Assembly: GCA_914767715.1 (NCBI GenBank)
Contig: OU612071.1
Coordinates: 24,551,681 to 24,611,680, forward strand
Direction: 5' to 3'
DNA length: 60,000 nt
From: Membranipora membranacea
Taxonomy: Eukaryota; Bryozoa; Gymnolaemata; Cheilostomatida; Membraniporidae
In this document: positions 58,945 to 60,000 of the stretch, piece after piece
Position numbering within the stretch: the first letter of the stretch is position 1
How the letters are laid out: the number at the start of each line of letters is the position of its first letter
Notes under the pieces: model-generated
Databases searched by the model: none
Seen by the model: only the letters and a program-made list of their open reading frames with translations
What the model was told of the DNA's origin: nothing
Position numbers and translations under genes: made by a program

Positions 58945-60000
58945 TAATGTAGTCAAAAGTTTACTCTGTGTAACAAGCCTAACTAAACAGTATGTCACAG
59001 GCAAAAAACGGGCTATCTGCGGATTGAAATATTCCTGGTAAAACACGTTTTCCAAATTTCCAAGTTTCTAATTAACATTAAAATTATTGCAAATATACTT
59101 TTATATGCGAAAAATTAGGACGATTTCTTTGGCGTTAATTAATTAATGATCAAACAAGCGGTTCAAAAGATATCGCAACAAAATTCAGATTTGGCTATTT
59201 CTTCGGGCAAAAACGGTCTATCTGCATCAATTGTCATTCAAAACGAGTCATTGTTAGCAAGTACAGTCATTATAATCGTAATTGCATTGTCCAAATGAAT
59301 GCATTCACGGTCAATTGAGCATGGCTTTCATTGTCATTGAGAAAAAAACAACTTACAGACCTTTTTTGCTCGAAGCTTTCTGGCTATTTGTGAACAAAAG
59401 AAATTTCAAACAGGTTTTTTCCAATTTCGGGTCGGAGTTTCAGAGAGTTCTTGGTAGCGTTAGAAAGCCAAAAAATAGCTTAATTTGAATAACAAAGAAA
59501 AAGAAATTTTGAAAAAAATACATCTAGACCTTTTATGCACGTGATTACCTGACTACCCTCTTAGATGTAATTCTTGTGACTGAGCTACTAGTGTTAGGGC
59601 CAAGCCAAAGCTTCTGGCTTAGCAAAGCCCTACTTATCCCTCTCAACTTTTTAAATCTCATTCATTAGCCCCAAATATTCACCATCATTCTCCATGAGCC
59701 TGTATGCCAGCTCTGGGGTTGTGAGTGTCTCATTAAGGCTTAATAGATTCAAAGAACTGACTTTCATCTCGCTCCCAGCAATTGCTAAGTCTGCTGCTGG
59801 TGTATCTGCCACATCCACATCTACCCCAGTTCAAACTTTTCCAAAGTTTCAACTTTTATTCTCGGAGTGCAGATGCACTATAGAACAAGAGATTTTTTGA
59901 ATGCTACAAAATCTAAACAGGTGTTATGGGTCCAGCAGAATATTGTTTTGTGATGGTAGATTTTAGAAGTTTTACTTCTCAATTTCTGCCTGTAATGTTT
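58945..60000. repeat. Second copy of the 28.2-kb repeat, interrupted by ~0.6 kb
   Basis: TTACTCTGTGTAACAAGC (58960) and CATGAGCCTGTATGCCAG (59693) are adjacent in the 28.2-kb copy but about 0.65 kb apart here. The extra DNA (about 58995-59635) includes two related segments, AAAAACGGGCTATCTGC and AAAAACGGTCTATCTGC. The minus-strand peptide VDVDVADTPAADLAIAGSEM, then LNETLTTPELAYRLMENDGE, is better preserved than at 28.2 kb. The copy runs to the end of the window. Confidence 0.7.

Overview
This window is eukaryotic nuclear DNA, most likely from a non-vertebrate metazoan. It is AT-rich, its genes are split by GT-AG introns, and there are no operons or bacterial-type start sites. The recognisable protein families are a PIF/Harbinger (HARBI1-like) nuclease, a Myb/SANT-like protein with an AT-hook, a MADF domain, a FLYWCH-MULE transposase, a Ty3/gypsy integrase and non-LTR reverse transcriptase. 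That combination is typical of animals. The species cannot be told from the sequence. No conserved housekeeping gene was recognised, and most of the content is transposon-derived or repetitive.

Layout. 1-4.4 kb: no gene seen. 4.4-10.3 kb: a chain of tandem arrays (10-, 33-, 42- and 61-bp units), including a palindrome of more than 2 kb centred near 6.93 kb; the chain runs into a truncated gypsy integrase (10.3-11.0 kb). 11-20 kb: mostly non-coding, with two decayed non-LTR retrotransposon fragments (14.1-14.3 and 16.7-18.3 kb) and the start of a MADF-domain gene (18.67 kb). 20-37.6 kb: three copies of a roughly 1-kb dispersed repeat, a frameshifted transposase fragment (22.8-23.1 kb), and a series of minus-strand exon-like frames that I cannot assign to a family. 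Two of these are paralogous transmembrane exons (28.9 and 31.0 kb).

37.96-41.46 kb: an intact six-exon HARBI1-like gene (plus strand, 381 aa) with its acidic residues preserved. A 130-bp Tourist-like MITE with a TTA target duplication lies in its third intron. 41.73-43.87 kb: a 2.1-kb foldback element with about 440-bp inverted arms and a 9-bp target duplication. 44.85-52.70 kb: a 7.8-kb element whose inverted ends are built of 16-bp and ~20-bp tandem repeats. It has an 8-bp target duplication, sits inside a ~118-bp tandem repeat, and carries a broken FLYWCH-MULE transposase. 52.88-56.71 kb: a nine-exon gene (minus strand) for an AT-hook, Myb/SANT-like, coiled-coil protein whose splice phases all agree. 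57.1-58.0 kb: a non-autonomous hAT-like element with an 8-bp duplication. 58.5-60 kb: a MITE and a second copy of a repeat also seen at 28.2 kb.

The most interesting points are the co-occurrence, within 19 kb, of an open Harbinger-type nuclease and an open Myb/SANT-like partner-type gene, arranged tail to tail; the MULE-in-foldback composite with minisatellite ends; and the satellite chain in which each repeat shares sequence with the next.
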